64,000 bases of DNA from contig QUMM01000010.1 of NCBI GenBank assembly GCA_003435055.1, positions 16,568 through 80,567 of the forward strand. Reading direction: 5' to 3'. The stretch's first letter is position 1. Each line of letters starts with the position of its first letter. Below, piece after piece: positions 16,842 through 26,977 of this stretch. This stretch comes from Lachnospiraceae bacterium OF09-6 (GTDB lineage Bacteria; Bacillota; Clostridia; Lachnospirales; Lachnospiraceae). Made by a program: the position numbers and the translations under genes. Below the pieces are notes generated by a model. It had not been told where the DNA came from and did not search any database. It saw only the letters and a program-made list of their open reading frames with translations.

Positions 16842-19285
16842 ATGCAATATACCGAACAGGTAAAGCGGGCATTGAAATATGCAAAACAGACCGCAAAACA
16901 ATGCGGACAGAGCTATATCGGGTCTGAACATTTACTGATGGGGCTGATGCGGGAAGAGAACGGTATGGCTTCAGCAATTTTGAAGGAATGCAAAGTAGAT
17001 GCACAGAAACTGATGGAATTGATTCAGGAACTGATCGTCCCTGAAGGAATGTTAGCAGAACGGGGAATCATGGATTATTCACCCCGTGCGACAGAAATTC
17101 TGGCACAGGGCGAGGAAGAAGCACAGTTCTTTGGACAGGAGAAGATGGGAACGGAACATTTACTTCTGGCAATTCTGAAGGATGTAGATTGTGTGGCTAC
17201 CAGACTGCTTCACACAATGGGAATACAGGTACAGAAGGTATTTATGGCAGTATTGGAATGTCTGGGGCTGGAAGAGAGCCGTTATAAAGAATATATGCGT
17301 ACAGTAAAAAGCAACCAGGCGACAGGTCAGCAGGGAGGAACCATGCTGGAACAGTTCAGCCGTAATCTGACACAGCAGGCAGCGGAAGGACGCCTGGATC
17401 CAGTAGTAGGACGTGAGGCAGAGATTGAACGGATTATCCAGATCCTGAGCAGAAGAACCAAGAACAATCCATGCCTGATTGGAGAACCAGGTGTGGGAAA
17501 GACAGCTATAGTGGAGGGACTGGCACAGCGTATTGTGCAGATACCGTACCAGACAGTATCAGAGGAAAGAAGCTGTATACGCTGGATATGGCAGCAATGG
17601 TGGCCGGATCCAAGTATCGAGGCGAATTCGAAGAGCGAATCAAGAGGGTGATTCAGGAAGTTTCAGAGAGAAGTGATGTACTGTTGTTTATCGATGAGCT
17701 TCATACCATCATTGGCGCCGGTGGTGCAGAAGGCGCCATGGATGCATCCAATATTCTGAAGCCGGCACTTTCCCGTGGTGAGATTCAGCTGATTGGGGCG
17801 ACTACGATCGGTGAATATCGCAAGTATATCGAAAAAGATCCTGCGCTGGAACGACGTTTCCAGTCTGTTGTAGTGGAAGAACCAAAGCCAGAGGAGACGG
17901 TAGAGATCCTGAAGGGTCTGCGAAAGGCTTATGAGAACCATCATAAGGTGACAATTACGGATGAAGCGATAGAAGCAGCAGTGACCTATGCCACACGCTA
18001 TATCAATGATCGTTTTCTGCCAGACAAGGCGATTGATCTGATCGATGAAGCGGCATCCAGAAGGCAGCTGAAGCGTGCAGAAACGGCGGATGGACTTGGT
18101 GTACTTCAGGAAAAAATGGAGGAACTGTCCGAAAAGAAGGAAAATGCCATTATTTTAGGTGAATGGGAAGAAGCTTCCAGATACAATCAGGAACAAAACA
18201 AGCTGATGAAAAAGCTGGAGGAGACAAAAAGACGCCATGATCAGAAGGCTGAGAAGAAACGGCCTGAGATTGGCGAGAATGAGATCGCAGAGATCGTATC
18301 TATGTGGACAAAGATTCCGGTGCAGAAGCTGGAAGAAAAGGAATCCCATCGGCTGCTGAAGCTGGAACAGACTCTGCACCAGAGAGTGATTGGACAGGAT
18401 GAGGCAGTGACAGCAGTGGCGAAGGCAATCAAGCGAGGCCGTGTGGGTCTGAAGGATCCGAAACGTCCGATTGGTTCGTTCCTGTTCCTTGGACCGACCG
18501 GTGTGGGAAAGACGGAACTGTCCAAGGTACTGGCGGACGTGGTGTTTGGCAGTGAACAGGCCATGATCCGTGTGGACATGTCCGAATATATGGAGAAACA
18601 CAGCGTATCCAAGCTGGTGGGATCACCGCCAGGATATGTGGGATATGAAGAAGGAGGACAACTCAGTGAGAAGGTCAGAAGGAATCCGTATTCTGTGATT
18701 TTGTTTGATGAGATAGAAAAGGCTCATCCTGATGTATTTAATATTTTACTGCAGGTACTGGATGATGGTCATATCACGGATGCCCAGGGAAGAAAGGTGG
18801 ATTTTAAGAATACCATTCTGATTATGACATCGAATGCCGGTGCGGCAGCAATTCAGGAACCGAAGAAGCTGGGATTCCTGGCAGGAGAGGATGAGAAGCA
18901 GAATTATCAGCGTATGAAGGGCAATGTCATGGAAGAGGTAAAGCGGGTCTTCAAGCCGGAGTTCCTGAACCGAATTGATGAGATCATCGTCTTCCATTCC
19001 CTGAACAAGGAAGAGATTGCGAAGATTGTGGCACTGCTGCTGAAGGAATTTGAAAAGCGCTGCAAAGATCAGATGGATATTGAGCTTCATGTGCGTGACT
19101 CTGTGAAGAAGCATATTGCAGAGACCGGATACGATGCCAAATATGGCGCAAGACCGTTAAAGAGAGCCATTCAGACACAGCTGGAGGATGCTCTGGCAGA
19201 AGAGATTCTGGAAGGAAGAATCAAACGGGGCGATAAGGTCGCTGTGGGGTATGTCAACGATAAAATGAGATTTACGGTAAAATAA
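16842..19285 (+). CDS. clpC: ClpC-type AAA+ unfoldase, frame broken by one base
   Basis: This Hsp100 ATPase unfolds proteins for the ClpP protease. The parts are: a double Clp N-domain (residues 1-150); the first AAA domain with GEPGVGKTA (about 215) and LLFIDELHT; a coiled middle/UVR-like insert (about 410-470); the second AAA domain with GPTGVGKTE (about 550) and [22 protein letters not shown]; and a C-terminal domain. The frame as written breaks at about 17540. Adding one G there (CAGAT to CAGGAT) gives an uninterrupted 814-residue protein, the normal length. This is therefore probably a read error. It lies between a YtrA-type regulator and radA. Confidence 0.92.
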
Positions 19286-19366
19286 AAGTAGGAAAAAGAG
19301 GTATCTGTTCAAAATCCCATGGTAAATGCGGAGAATGGACAGATACAACTGGTTGGGGAGAAGTAT

Positions 19367-20740
19367 ATGGCGAAAGCAAAATCAACCGCTTTTTTCTGTC
19401 AGAACTGCGGTTATGAATCAGCAAAGTGGCAGGGACAGTGTCCGGCCTGCCATGAGTGGAACACCTTTACAGAGGAGCCGGTGGCGAAGATCACCGGCTC
19501 AGCTGCGGTAAAGAAGGCGGCAGCAGAGATACGGCCAGTACGGTTGTCAGAGATACAGACGGATGAGAGTCAGAGAATCTCTTCTGGTATGGAAGAACTG
19601 GATCGTGTGCTGGGAGGCGGCATTGTGGCCGGTTCCCTGATGCTGGTGGGTGGTGATCCTGGTATTGGAAAGTCAACACTGCTTCTACAGGTCTGCCACA
19701 ATCTGACTGGAACGGGGCATAAGGTGTTGTATGTATCTGGAGAGGAGTCAGTGCAGCAGATTAAGCTGAGGGCAAAGCGGATCGGGGATTTTAAGGATGA
19801 TCTGATGCTGTTGTGTGAGACGAATCTGGAGCTGGTACGTTCGGTTATAGAGAAGATCAGGCCGGAGATCGTAGTGATCGACTCTATTCAGACCATGTAT
19901 CACGAAGCAGTGTCAGCAGCGCCGGGCAGTGTGTCTCAGGTGAGAGAAGCCACCAATGTGTTGATGCAGATTGCAAAAGGAATGGGAATCTCCATTTTTC
20001 TGGTGGGTCATGTGACCAAAGAAGGCGTGGTGGCAGGACCGAGAGTGCTGGAACATATGGTAGATACGGTATTGTATTTTGAGGGAGACCGCTATGCATC
20101 TTACCGTATTTTGCGAGGCGTAAAGAACCGTTTTGGTTCTACCAATGAGATCGGTGTCTTTGAGATGCGACAGAGTGGTCTGCGGGAAGTGACCAATCCG
20201 TCAGAATATATGCTCGATGGCAAGCCGGAGAATGCATCAGGTTCTATTGTAGCCTGTTCTATGGAAGGAAGCCGTCCAATTCTCATTGAGATCCAGGCGC
20301 TGGTGTGTCACACCAATCTGCCGATGCCACGTAGAACCACGGCGGGCACCGATTTTAACCGTGTGAATCTGTTGCTGGCGGTGCTGGAAAAGCGGGCAGG
20401 AATGCAGATGTCAGCCTGTGATGTGTATGTGAACATTGCAGGGGGGATTCGGATGACAGAGCCAGCTATTGACCTGGGCCTGATTCTGGCATTGGTATCC
20501 AGTTATAAAGATATTGCTATAGATGAGAAGACCATCGCTTTTGGCGAAGTGGGTCTGAGCGGAGAGATCCGCTCAGTGAATATGGCACAGCAGCGTGTAC
20601 AGGAAGCAAAGAAGCTGGGATTTGAGACAGTGCTGATGCCGAAGGTATCTATGAAAGCATTGCAAAAGGTAGAGGGAATCCGGATCATTGGACTGGAGAC
20701 CGTGCGCGATGCGGTGCAGTATCTGATGAGAATGAGATAG
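19367..20740 (+). CDS. radA: DNA repair protein RadA
   Basis: RadA promotes branch migration during recombination. The protein shows an N-terminal zinc finger (CQNCGYESAKWQGQCPAC), Walker A GGDPGIGKST (about residue 93), the family-specific KNRFGSTNE motif (about 250), and a C-terminal Lon-like domain. The length of 457 residues is normal. I chose the ATG at 19367 because GGGGAG lies upstream and the protein then starts directly at the zinc finger. The clpC-radA order is common in Firmicutes; disA, often next, is not here. A strong terminator follows. Confidence 0.95.
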   Translation: MAKAKSTAFFCQNCGYESAKWQGQCPACHEWNTFTEEPVAKITGSAAVKKAAAEIRPVRLSEIQTDESQRISSGMEELDRVLGGGIVAGSLMLVGGDPGIGKSTLLLQVCHNLTGTGHKVLYVSGEESVQQIKLRAKRIGDFKDDLMLLCETNLELVRSVIEKIRPEIVVIDSIQTMYHEAVSAAPGSVSQVREATNVLMQIAKGMGISIFLVGHVTKEGVVAGPRVLEHMVDTVLYFEGDRYASYRILRGVKNRFGSTNEIGVFEMRQSGLREVTNPSEYMLDGKPENASGSIVACSMEGSRPILIEIQALVCHTNLPMPRRTTAGTDFNRVNLLLAVLEKRAGMQMSACDVYVNIAGGIRMTEPAIDLGLILALVSSYKDIAIDEKTIAFGEVGLSGEIRSVNMAQQRVQEAKKLGFETVLMPKVSMKALQKVEGIRIIGLETVRDAVQYLMRMR

Positions 20741-20743
20741 TAT

Positions 20744-20787
20744 AATGTGGGGTATCACATGCTTTCATGGATGTGATACCCCACATA
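20744..20787. terminator. Bidirectional terminator between radA and the reductase gene
   Basis: TGTGGGGTATCACAT and ATGTGATACCCCACA form a 15-bp perfect stem around a short loop. It lies between two converging genes. Confidence 0.88.
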
Positions 20788-20802
20788 TTGTAGAATTACA
20801 GA

Positions 20803-22749
20803 TTAAATATCGAGTGCGGCGTGGTAACCTTCATAGACCGCATTGGTAATAGTAGATACTTTGGAGGCATCACCAATAACTGCAATGTATGGAGCACTGT
20901 CACGCAGGCTGTTTACCAGGCTGGTACGGGAATGCTGTCCCAGAGCGCAGATCACGGAAGTACCCGGGATCAGAATCTCTTCTCCAGTGTCAGTTTCACA
21001 CAGAACTCCCTCATCTGTTACGGCAAGTCCCTTGCAGCCGATATGGACTGTCACATACTTATCCACTTCTTTTAGCAGCAGAGGACGATGACGGATATTG
21101 GCATCTGGAGCCAGTTCCTGACGCATTTCTACCAGATGCACATGCTTTCCTTCCATGCCAAGATGGATGGCACATTCGCATCCAGCCAGTCCTCCGCCCA
21201 GAACAACAACCTGATCGGTAACCTTTTCTTTTTCAAGATAATAGTCATTTACGATCACAACATTGTCTCCATCCAGTCCTTTGATTGGCGGAACCAGAGG
21301 CTCAGATCCAACGGCAATGATCAGTGCATCCGGATTTTCCTTTTCTACATACTCTGGTGTGACTTCTGTGGAGGTACGGATTTCTACGCCGGAATTCCGT
21401 GCAAAAAGCGCATAAGTCTGAGATAACTGGTACATTTCCTGTTTAAATGGAATCGCCTGCTCACTTTTCAGAATGCCACCCAGCTGAGCCTCTTTTTCGC
21501 ATAAAATAACCTGGTGTCCGCGCCTTGCAGCGGTATAAGCTGCATAGAGACCTCCAGGTCCACCGCCGGCTACCAGAACTTTCTTAGATACCGGTGCTGG
21601 AGATACTTCATTTCCTTCAATTTCCCGTCCAATTAATGGATTAACAGTGCATCGCCTGGTGGCAGTGACGGCACGCTCTGCCATGCAGGTGAAACAACGC
21701 AGACAGTGTACGATTTCGTTTTCACGGTTTTCCATGATTTTCCTTGGGAGAAACGGGTCAGCCAGAAGGGCTCTGGCCATATATACAATATCAGCTTTTC
21801 CAGAAGCTATGATCTCTTCCATCTGCTGTGGATCATTCAGACCGCCTAACGTGGCAACCGGAACAGAGACATGTTTTTTAATCTCGGCGGCAAGATAGAC
21901 ATTGCATCCGTGCTCTTTGAACATGGATGGATGCGTATCTCCAAAACCACGCTGGTAGGTGCCGGCAGATACATGAATAATATCCACATATGGCTCAATC
22001 ATCTGGGCAATGCGAACCCCTTCTGCCAGATCATAGCCACCTTCGAAAAGCTCGGATCCACTCATGCGGAATTCAATCGGAAATCCAGGTCCAACAGCTT
22101 CTCTGACAGATTTTAATACTTCAATGGCAAGACGGCAGCGGTTTTCCAGACTTCCGCCATATTCGTCGGTACGTTTATTAAAATATGGAGAAAGAAACTG
22201 GTTTAACAGCCAGCCATGTCCACCGTGAATCATGATCATACCGAATCCGGCGCGCTTTGCAAGACCTGCAACACGGCCATAAGAAGCGACAATGTCCGAA
22301 AGCATGTCTGTGGTCAGAGCTTTGACCGGAACCCCATCTGGACGGACGGTATCGCTTGGGCCCCATTGATGCATATTGTGCTGTTTGCTTTTATCAGTCA
22401 TATAAGTACCGGCATACATACCAGAATGAGACAATTCCAGGCTTGGAACAGCTCCATGGCGGTGAATGGCATCAGCTGTATAAGTGGCTGCTGCCAGAGA
22501 ATTCAGGATAGAAGTATCCAGGTGGTAAGCGTGCGAACCATCGGTCTCAGGGTGCACCATACATTCACTGACGGTAACCGCACCAGCGCCGCCTTTTCCT
22601 CTCAACTCGTAAAAAGCTGTGGATTTTGGACCAATACAACCATCATTGGTGATATCAGTTCCTCCCATAGGTGCAGAAAACATACGATTACGGAATGTTA
22701 CCCGTCCAATGGTGATAGGACTGCATAAATGTGGAAAATGCCTTTTCAT
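20803..22749 (-). CDS. Old yellow enzyme-type NADH:flavin oxidoreductase with FeS and FAD domains
   Basis: This 648-residue enzyme belongs to the 2,4-dienoyl-CoA reductase/enoate reductase group. The N-terminal FMN TIM-barrel (1-330) has SAPMGG, HSGMYAG and GGHGWLLNQFLSPYFNKR. A 4Fe-4S cluster motif CLRCFTC with a later Cys (about residues 335-352) follows. FAD/NAD domains come next (AGGGPGGLYAAY near 380; VLGGGLAGCECA near 530). Such enzymes reduce activated C=C bonds of CoA esters, steroids, cinnamates or flavonoids in anaerobes, including bile-acid BaiCD/BaiH. The substrate here is unknown. I chose the start at 22749 because GGAGGG precedes it. It follows a LysR and a PucR gene in the same direction. 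Confidence 0.85.
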   Translation of the reverse strand: MKRHFPHLCSPITIGRVTFRNRMFSAPMGGTDITNDGCIGPKSTAFYELRGKGGAGAVTVSECMVHPETDGSHAYHLDTSILNSLAAATYTADAIHRHGAVPSLELSHSGMYAGTYMTDKSKQHNMHQWGPSDTVRPDGVPVKALTTDMLSDIVASYGRVAGLAKRAGFGMIMIHGGHGWLLNQFLSPYFNKRTDEYGGSLENRCRLAIEVLKSVREAVGPGFPIEFRMSGSELFEGGYDLAEGVRIAQMIEPYVDIIHVSAGTYQRGFGDTHPSMFKEHGCNVYLAAEIKKHVSVPVATLGGLNDPQQMEEIIASGKADIVYMARALLADPFLPRKIMENRENEIVHCLRCFTCMAERAVTATRRCTVNPLIGREIEGNEVSPAPVSKKVLVAGGGPGGLYAAYTAARRGHQVILCEKEAQLGGILKSEQAIPFKQEMYQLSQTYALFARNSGVEIRTSTEVTPEYVEKENPDALIIAVGSEPLVPPIKGLDGDNVVIVNDYYLEKEKVTDQVVVLGGGLAGCECAIHLGMEGKHVHLVEMRQELAPDANIRHRPLLLKEVDKYVTVHIGCKGLAVTDEGVLCETDTGEEILIPGTSVICALGQHSRTSLVNSLRDSAPYIAVIGDASKVSTITNAVYEGYHAALDI

Positions 22750-22841
22750 GTTTTGTTCCCTCCAATGTCTTTGTGTAGATTTGCTAAATATAGCATAGCA
22801 GGAATGGAAGAAACCATCCATCAATAGAATGACGGTACCTG

Positions 22842-22856
22842 TCAACAAATGGTTGA
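22842..22856. promoter_or_regulatory. Candidate LysR operator upstream of the oxidoreductase
   Basis: TCAAC-AAATG-GTTGA is a perfect 5-bp inverted repeat about 93 bases before the oxidoreductase start and overlaps the end of the LysR gene. Spacing and position fit a LysR site; binding is inferred. Confidence 0.4.
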
Positions 22857-23720
22857 TACCTGAGAAAGCTGAATCAGGGAAGCAACCACAGAAGAGGAAG
22901 AATCATTCTCCCGGCAGATCATAGATACTTTCCATGGAATGGCATCCCGCAGTGGAATCGCATGAAGATCCCCCAGCAGATGATCAGACTGGTGGATATC
23001 AGCGTCAATACCGATCCCGGACTTCTCCCGACAGAAACGGTAAATCAGAGGACTTTCCATAGTACGTATGGTGATGGCAGGTGAAAAACCGAAATCACTG
23101 CATCGCTGAATCAGATTGTGATAGCTGTCATACTTTTGATTCAGAGTGATCAATGGCTGCTCTTTCAGATCCTCTATACTGAGACTGTCCCGTTCATAGA
23201 AAGGATGACCTGGATAGACAAGGGCAATCATATGACAGCTGAATACAGGAACAGAAAAAAGGTCAATCTGAGGTATCGTACCAATCACAAATCCGGCATC
23301 CAGTGAGCCATTAACAACCTTTTCTAAAACTTCTTTATTTATCAGCTCTTCCCACTGAATGGACAGATCAGGAAATTCCTGAGACAGCTGATTTAACTTC
23401 TGTAATGGAAGTATATTCAAAACTCCACAGGCGAAGCCGATGCGAAAAGGTCTGCCATCTTTGTCAATCTGTTGAATCGTAACTTTGAGATCTTCCAGAC
23501 GGTAGAGAATCTTCTGACTCTGTTCGTAAAAATAATCACCGGTTTTGGTAGGAATCATACCACTGGAAGTGCGCTCAAAAAGGAAGGTATGAAGTTCTTC
23601 TTCCAGTCGGCTGATGATGCGGCTCAGACCCTGTGGGGTAATAAATAAATGCCTGGCAGCCTGATTGATGCTGCGTTCTTCGTATACAAGACGAAAACAG
23701 CGAAGATCTTTGGTATCCAT
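22842..23720 (-). CDS. LysR-family transcription regulator
   Basis: This is a 292-residue LysR protein. The N-terminal helix-turn-helix contains SINQAARHLFITPQGLSRIISRLEEEL (two short blocks about residues 16-42), and a periplasmic-fold effector domain follows with the usual RIGFACGV and LDAGFVIG strands. The start is ATG at 23720 behind GGAGG. It lies 10 bases after the PucR-like gene and 92 bases before the oxidoreductase gene, all in the same direction. It most likely senses the substrate or product of that reductase. A perfect TCAAC-N5-GTTGA repeat overlaps its stop codon and may be its operator for the downstream gene. Confidence 0.88.
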   Translation of the reverse strand: MDTKDLRCFRLVYEERSINQAARHLFITPQGLSRIISRLEEELHTFLFERTSSGMIPTKTGDYFYEQSQKILYRLEDLKVTIQQIDKDGRPFRIGFACGVLNILPLQKLNQLSQEFPDLSIQWEELINKEVLEKVVNGSLDAGFVIGTIPQIDLFSVPVFSCHMIALVYPGHPFYERDSLSIEDLKEQPLITLNQKYDSYHNLIQRCSDFGFSPAITIRTMESPLIYRFCREKSGIGIDADIHQSDHLLGDLHAIPLRDAIPWKVSMICRENDSSSSVVASLIQLSQVSTIC

Positions 23721-23730
23721 AGGCACCTCC

Positions 23731-25295
23731 TTATTTCTTTAACATAGCAAAGGACAGCAGCAGTACCAGCCGTACTTTTGCATCATCCAGATTCAGCCTT
23801 GTCAGCTTCTGAATACGCTCCAGGCGATAGAAGAGTGTACTGCGGTGAATAAATAATGTATTGGCTGTCTGAAGGGCATTGCGTTCCAGAGACAGATACA
23901 CATTCAGTGTATGGAGCAGCTCGGTATTGTTTTCTTCATCATATTTTTTTAATATGGATAAACTCTGGTGACAGAGCAGTTCAGGAGAGATCTGTGTGGT
24001 ACTTTGTTCCAGCATGTAGTCCAGAATATAGTCATCAAAGCGGTAGCACCAGATCATGCTGCCGCTTTTTTTGCCCAGTTCCAGGGCAGCAGCAGCCTGA
24101 GAGTAGGCCTGAGGAAGCTGCATGAAGTCCTGAATTACGTTGCTTGCACCCAGCTTATACAGACCTTCACGCAGGATGATAGCCAAAGCGCTGAGAATAT
24201 CTGAGGTAGAGGAATCATCATAGGACAGATTGACGATTACGGCGATGCCCTGGTGATAAATAAAAGCACAGCCATCTGGAAGCTGGGCTTCAATATGCCC
24301 CAGCGTCGCCATGGAGGAATGCATCTGTTCGTTCTGATGGTCACTTTCCAGACGGAGACAGAGATAACGGTCATGCATATTCCAGTTCAGAAAGTGAAGA
24401 GAGTGCTGAAGCTGGCTCTCTTCAAACACTTTGCCGTCCAGATAATCGGTGAAAAACTGGCGAATATCGTTCCCCATGTTCAGACGGAACAGCATATGCT
24501 GATGCAGGCACAGCTCGATAAAAGTTCCCAGATGGTTGATAGCCAGAAAATGACTGGGAAGAATCAGGGACTGCAGTTCATTCACACACAGACGTCCCAT
24601 ATAGTTTTTATCCAGCCAGAGATTAAAATAGAGAATCCGATAGCCACGCATATCTTCAGAATAGATATTAGGACCCTTGGTGGTCAGAGTGCGCAGATAT
24701 TCCATATCCAGACGAAAGTCCTGAATCAGGCTTAAGGGAACCGTAAGCCGGCCGGTTCTGGGATCCCGTTCCCATATGGACATGCCCCGTACCTGCCGTG
24801 GACAGGACAAAATGTAGAAGTTGGTGTCATGGGCGAAGATGGGGTTATTAAAAATTGGCAGACTGGCTTCCAGCATTTCATCAATGGGATCGGAACTTTG
24901 CAGGGCATTCTGCAGCTGTTTGTCCCAGTTCAGATATTTCTCAAAGGTCTGTTGTACCAGATTGAGGATTTCTGGAAAGTCCGATTCTTCTCCGACACAG
25001 AGAATATGAGCAGAATCAGAAAATTCGGAGAGATCTGCCGTACCGGCAATCAGAAAATTGGCATGATCATAATAGCAGATTGCCTGGTGATCTGACTGGC
25101 TGGGATCAGGTAGATATATTTGGAAAAAAGAGCTTTTCCCATCTGAAAAATTCGTATGCCACAGAGACACTGCGGATCAGATCCGGCTTTTATGCGGATA
25201 TCAGAAAAATGATCCGACAGAGAGTCTGATAGGATGCGGAGGTTCAGTTTGAAAGAATCTGGATAATTTGCAGTATATTCCTGATGATTATACAT
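23731..25295 (-). CDS. PucR/CdaR-type transcription regulator, frame broken by one base
   Basis: The C-terminal end has the PucR helix-turn-helix (NALQTANTLFIHRSTLFYRLERIQ, in two parts) after a GGDEF-like middle domain. The N-terminal part (MYNHQEYTANYPDSFKLNL) opens at 25295 behind AGGAG but in a different frame. The two frames join at about 25165-25172 if one base is restored, giving 521 residues. PucR-type activators respond to a small molecule and usually control the adjacent catabolic genes. This one is divergent from a GPH transporter/methyltransferase set and leads a LysR-reductase set. A dead relative lies at 52.0-52.5 kb. Confidence 0.85.
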
Positions 25296-25447
25296 GTTGT
25301 TGTCTCCTGTAGGCTGAATTTGAGAAAATTATAACATATGACATAAAAATAATGCAAGATTTGCAATTGAATTATTGTGTAAAATTACAACAGGCACTGT
25401 ACAAAACGTCTGAATACAGGAAAAATATTTGGAACCGTATGTGGCAT

Positions 25448-25476
25448 TTACGAATGAGTCACAGATATACTATACT
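25448..25476 (+). promoter_or_regulatory. Promoter for the GPH transporter gene
   Basis: TTACGA (25448-25453), 17 bases, TATACT (25471-25476), 77 bases before the start codon. The rest of the roughly 260-bp divergent region is A/T rich and probably holds the PucR site. Confidence 0.55.
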
Positions 25477-25553
25477 GACATCAGAGATTAGCTCAGAAGA
25501 GCAATCAGCGGAACATGGCCAGATCCGAAAAAACAAGAAGGGGGAAAAGAAAG

Positions 25554-26945
25554 ATGAGTAATGAAAAAAACTCAGGTAAGAAAAAAGGACTCAGTAATGC
25601 ACTGAAATATTTCTTTGGCGTTGGAGATGCCGGCTTTGTATTAATGAGTAACATTGAAACATTTTACTTCATGACATTCCTGACCGATATTGCGGCCTTC
25701 AGTGCGGGAATCGCAGGTCTGATCAACTCCGTATTTACCATTGTAGATGCCTGCCTGTCATGGCTGTACGGCGGAATTATCAATGGCACCAAGGCTAAGA
25801 AATGGGGACGTTATCGTTCCTGGCTGATCATGATACCATGGATCGTACCATTCTTATATGCGTTCATGTTTATCCGTGTCAGCGATAATGAAATGTTGTC
25901 TGCGGTTATCATCATTGCGGCAGCTATTGCTTCCCATGTAGCATGGAACTTCAGCTATGTGGCTAATGCTACACTGATCAGTGTCGTAGGAAAGACACCG
26001 GAAGAAAAAGCAACACTGGCTTCTTCCAGAGCAACCTGGAATAACATCGGTGGCCTGTTATTCTCTTACCTGGGACTGCCATTTGCAACACTGCTGGCTG
26101 GATATGTAGGAGAAAAGAATAAGTTCGCAGCAGCAGCATTCTGTCTTGGTATCTTAATGGTAGTAACGTACTTCGCTCACTTCAAGATGACCGAAGGATA
26201 TGAAGAGATTGAAACAGAAACACAGGCAGCAAGTGGAAAAGATAAGACAAAAGTATCCATTCCGGAAATGTTTTCTTCTCTGTTCCAGAATCCGCCACTG
26301 ATGGTACTGATGCTGGCCGACCTGGCAAAGTGGTGTGTAAAATTCGTAACAGCGGCATCTGCGATTTATTACTTCCGTGATGCTATGGGCAATCCGGGAC
26401 TGATGGCTCCATATCTGCTCAGCGTAGCCATTGGTGCAATCCTGGGAGCATTTGTAATGAGATATATCTCAAAGGCACTGTCTTCCAGAACAACTATGAT
26501 TCTTGCTTATGCTGGAATGACCGTTTCCCTGTGCCTGATTTACTTTATGTATGGTAATGCATATGCAGTTATTGCACTGATGACCGTTGCACAGTTCTTC
26601 TATGGTATGGCTTTTGCAGCATCTCCTGCACTGTACGCAGATACCGTTGTATACGCAACCTGGAAGAGTGGAAAAGATGCATCCGGATGGATTATGGGAC
26701 TTCAGAATCTGCCATTAAAAGTAGCCGTATTCCTTCGTGGAACGATCCTCAGCGCATGTCTGGTAGCAGTTGGCTGGCAGTCAGGTACGGTACTGGAAGG
26801 TACAGCAAGACAGGGTATGACCATTGCATTTGCACTGGTTCCAGCGATCTTCTGTCTGGTTGGTATGCTGCTTCTGATCTTTGGATTTAAGATCACAAGA
26901 GATAAGGTTGAGACTTATCAGGCTGAGATCAATGCGAGATCATAA
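25554..26945 (+). CDS. GPH-family (MelB-type) sodium/solute symporter
   Basis: This 463-residue major facilitator relative has about twelve membrane segments. FGVGDAGFVLMSNIETFYFMTFLTD, the acidic-aromatic start, and the cytoplasmic loop GTKAKKWGRYRSWLI (about residues 74-88) match glycoside-pentoside-hexuronide symporters; KWGRYRSW corresponds to the family's K-G-x-R-x-P/x-W signature. The start at 25554 follows GAAGGGGG. In Clostridia members of this family also carry steroids, bile-acid-like and aromatic compounds, so the substrate need not be a sugar. It is followed after 32 bases by a UroD-type methyltransferase gene, which argues for uptake of a methylated or methoxylated substrate. Confidence 0.85.
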   Translation: MSNEKNSGKKKGLSNALKYFFGVGDAGFVLMSNIETFYFMTFLTDIAAFSAGIAGLINSVFTIVDACLSWLYGGIINGTKAKKWGRYRSWLIMIPWIVPFLYAFMFIRVSDNEMLSAVIIIAAAIASHVAWNFSYVANATLISVVGKTPEEKATLASSRATWNNIGGLLFSYLGLPFATLLAGYVGEKNKFAAAAFCLGILMVVTYFAHFKMTEGYEEIETETQAASGKDKTKVSIPEMFSSLFQNPPLMVLMLADLAKWCVKFVTAASAIYYFRDAMGNPGLMAPYLLSVAIGAILGAFVMRYISKALSSRTTMILAYAGMTVSLCLIYFMYGNAYAVIALMTVAQFFYGMAFAASPALYADTVVYATWKSGKDASGWIMGLQNLPLKVAVFLRGTILSACLVAVGWQSGTVLEGTARQGMTIAFALVPAIFCLVGMLLLIFGFKITRDKVETYQAEINARS

Positions 26946-26977
26946 AAACAGAAATATATAATTTGGAGGTATTTATT

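Noticed and set aside
20803..22749. Part of a bile-acid 7-dehydroxylation (bai) operon
   Set aside because: The reductase is of the same broad family, but no CoA ligase, CoA transferase, BaiE-like dehydratase or other bai gene is near.
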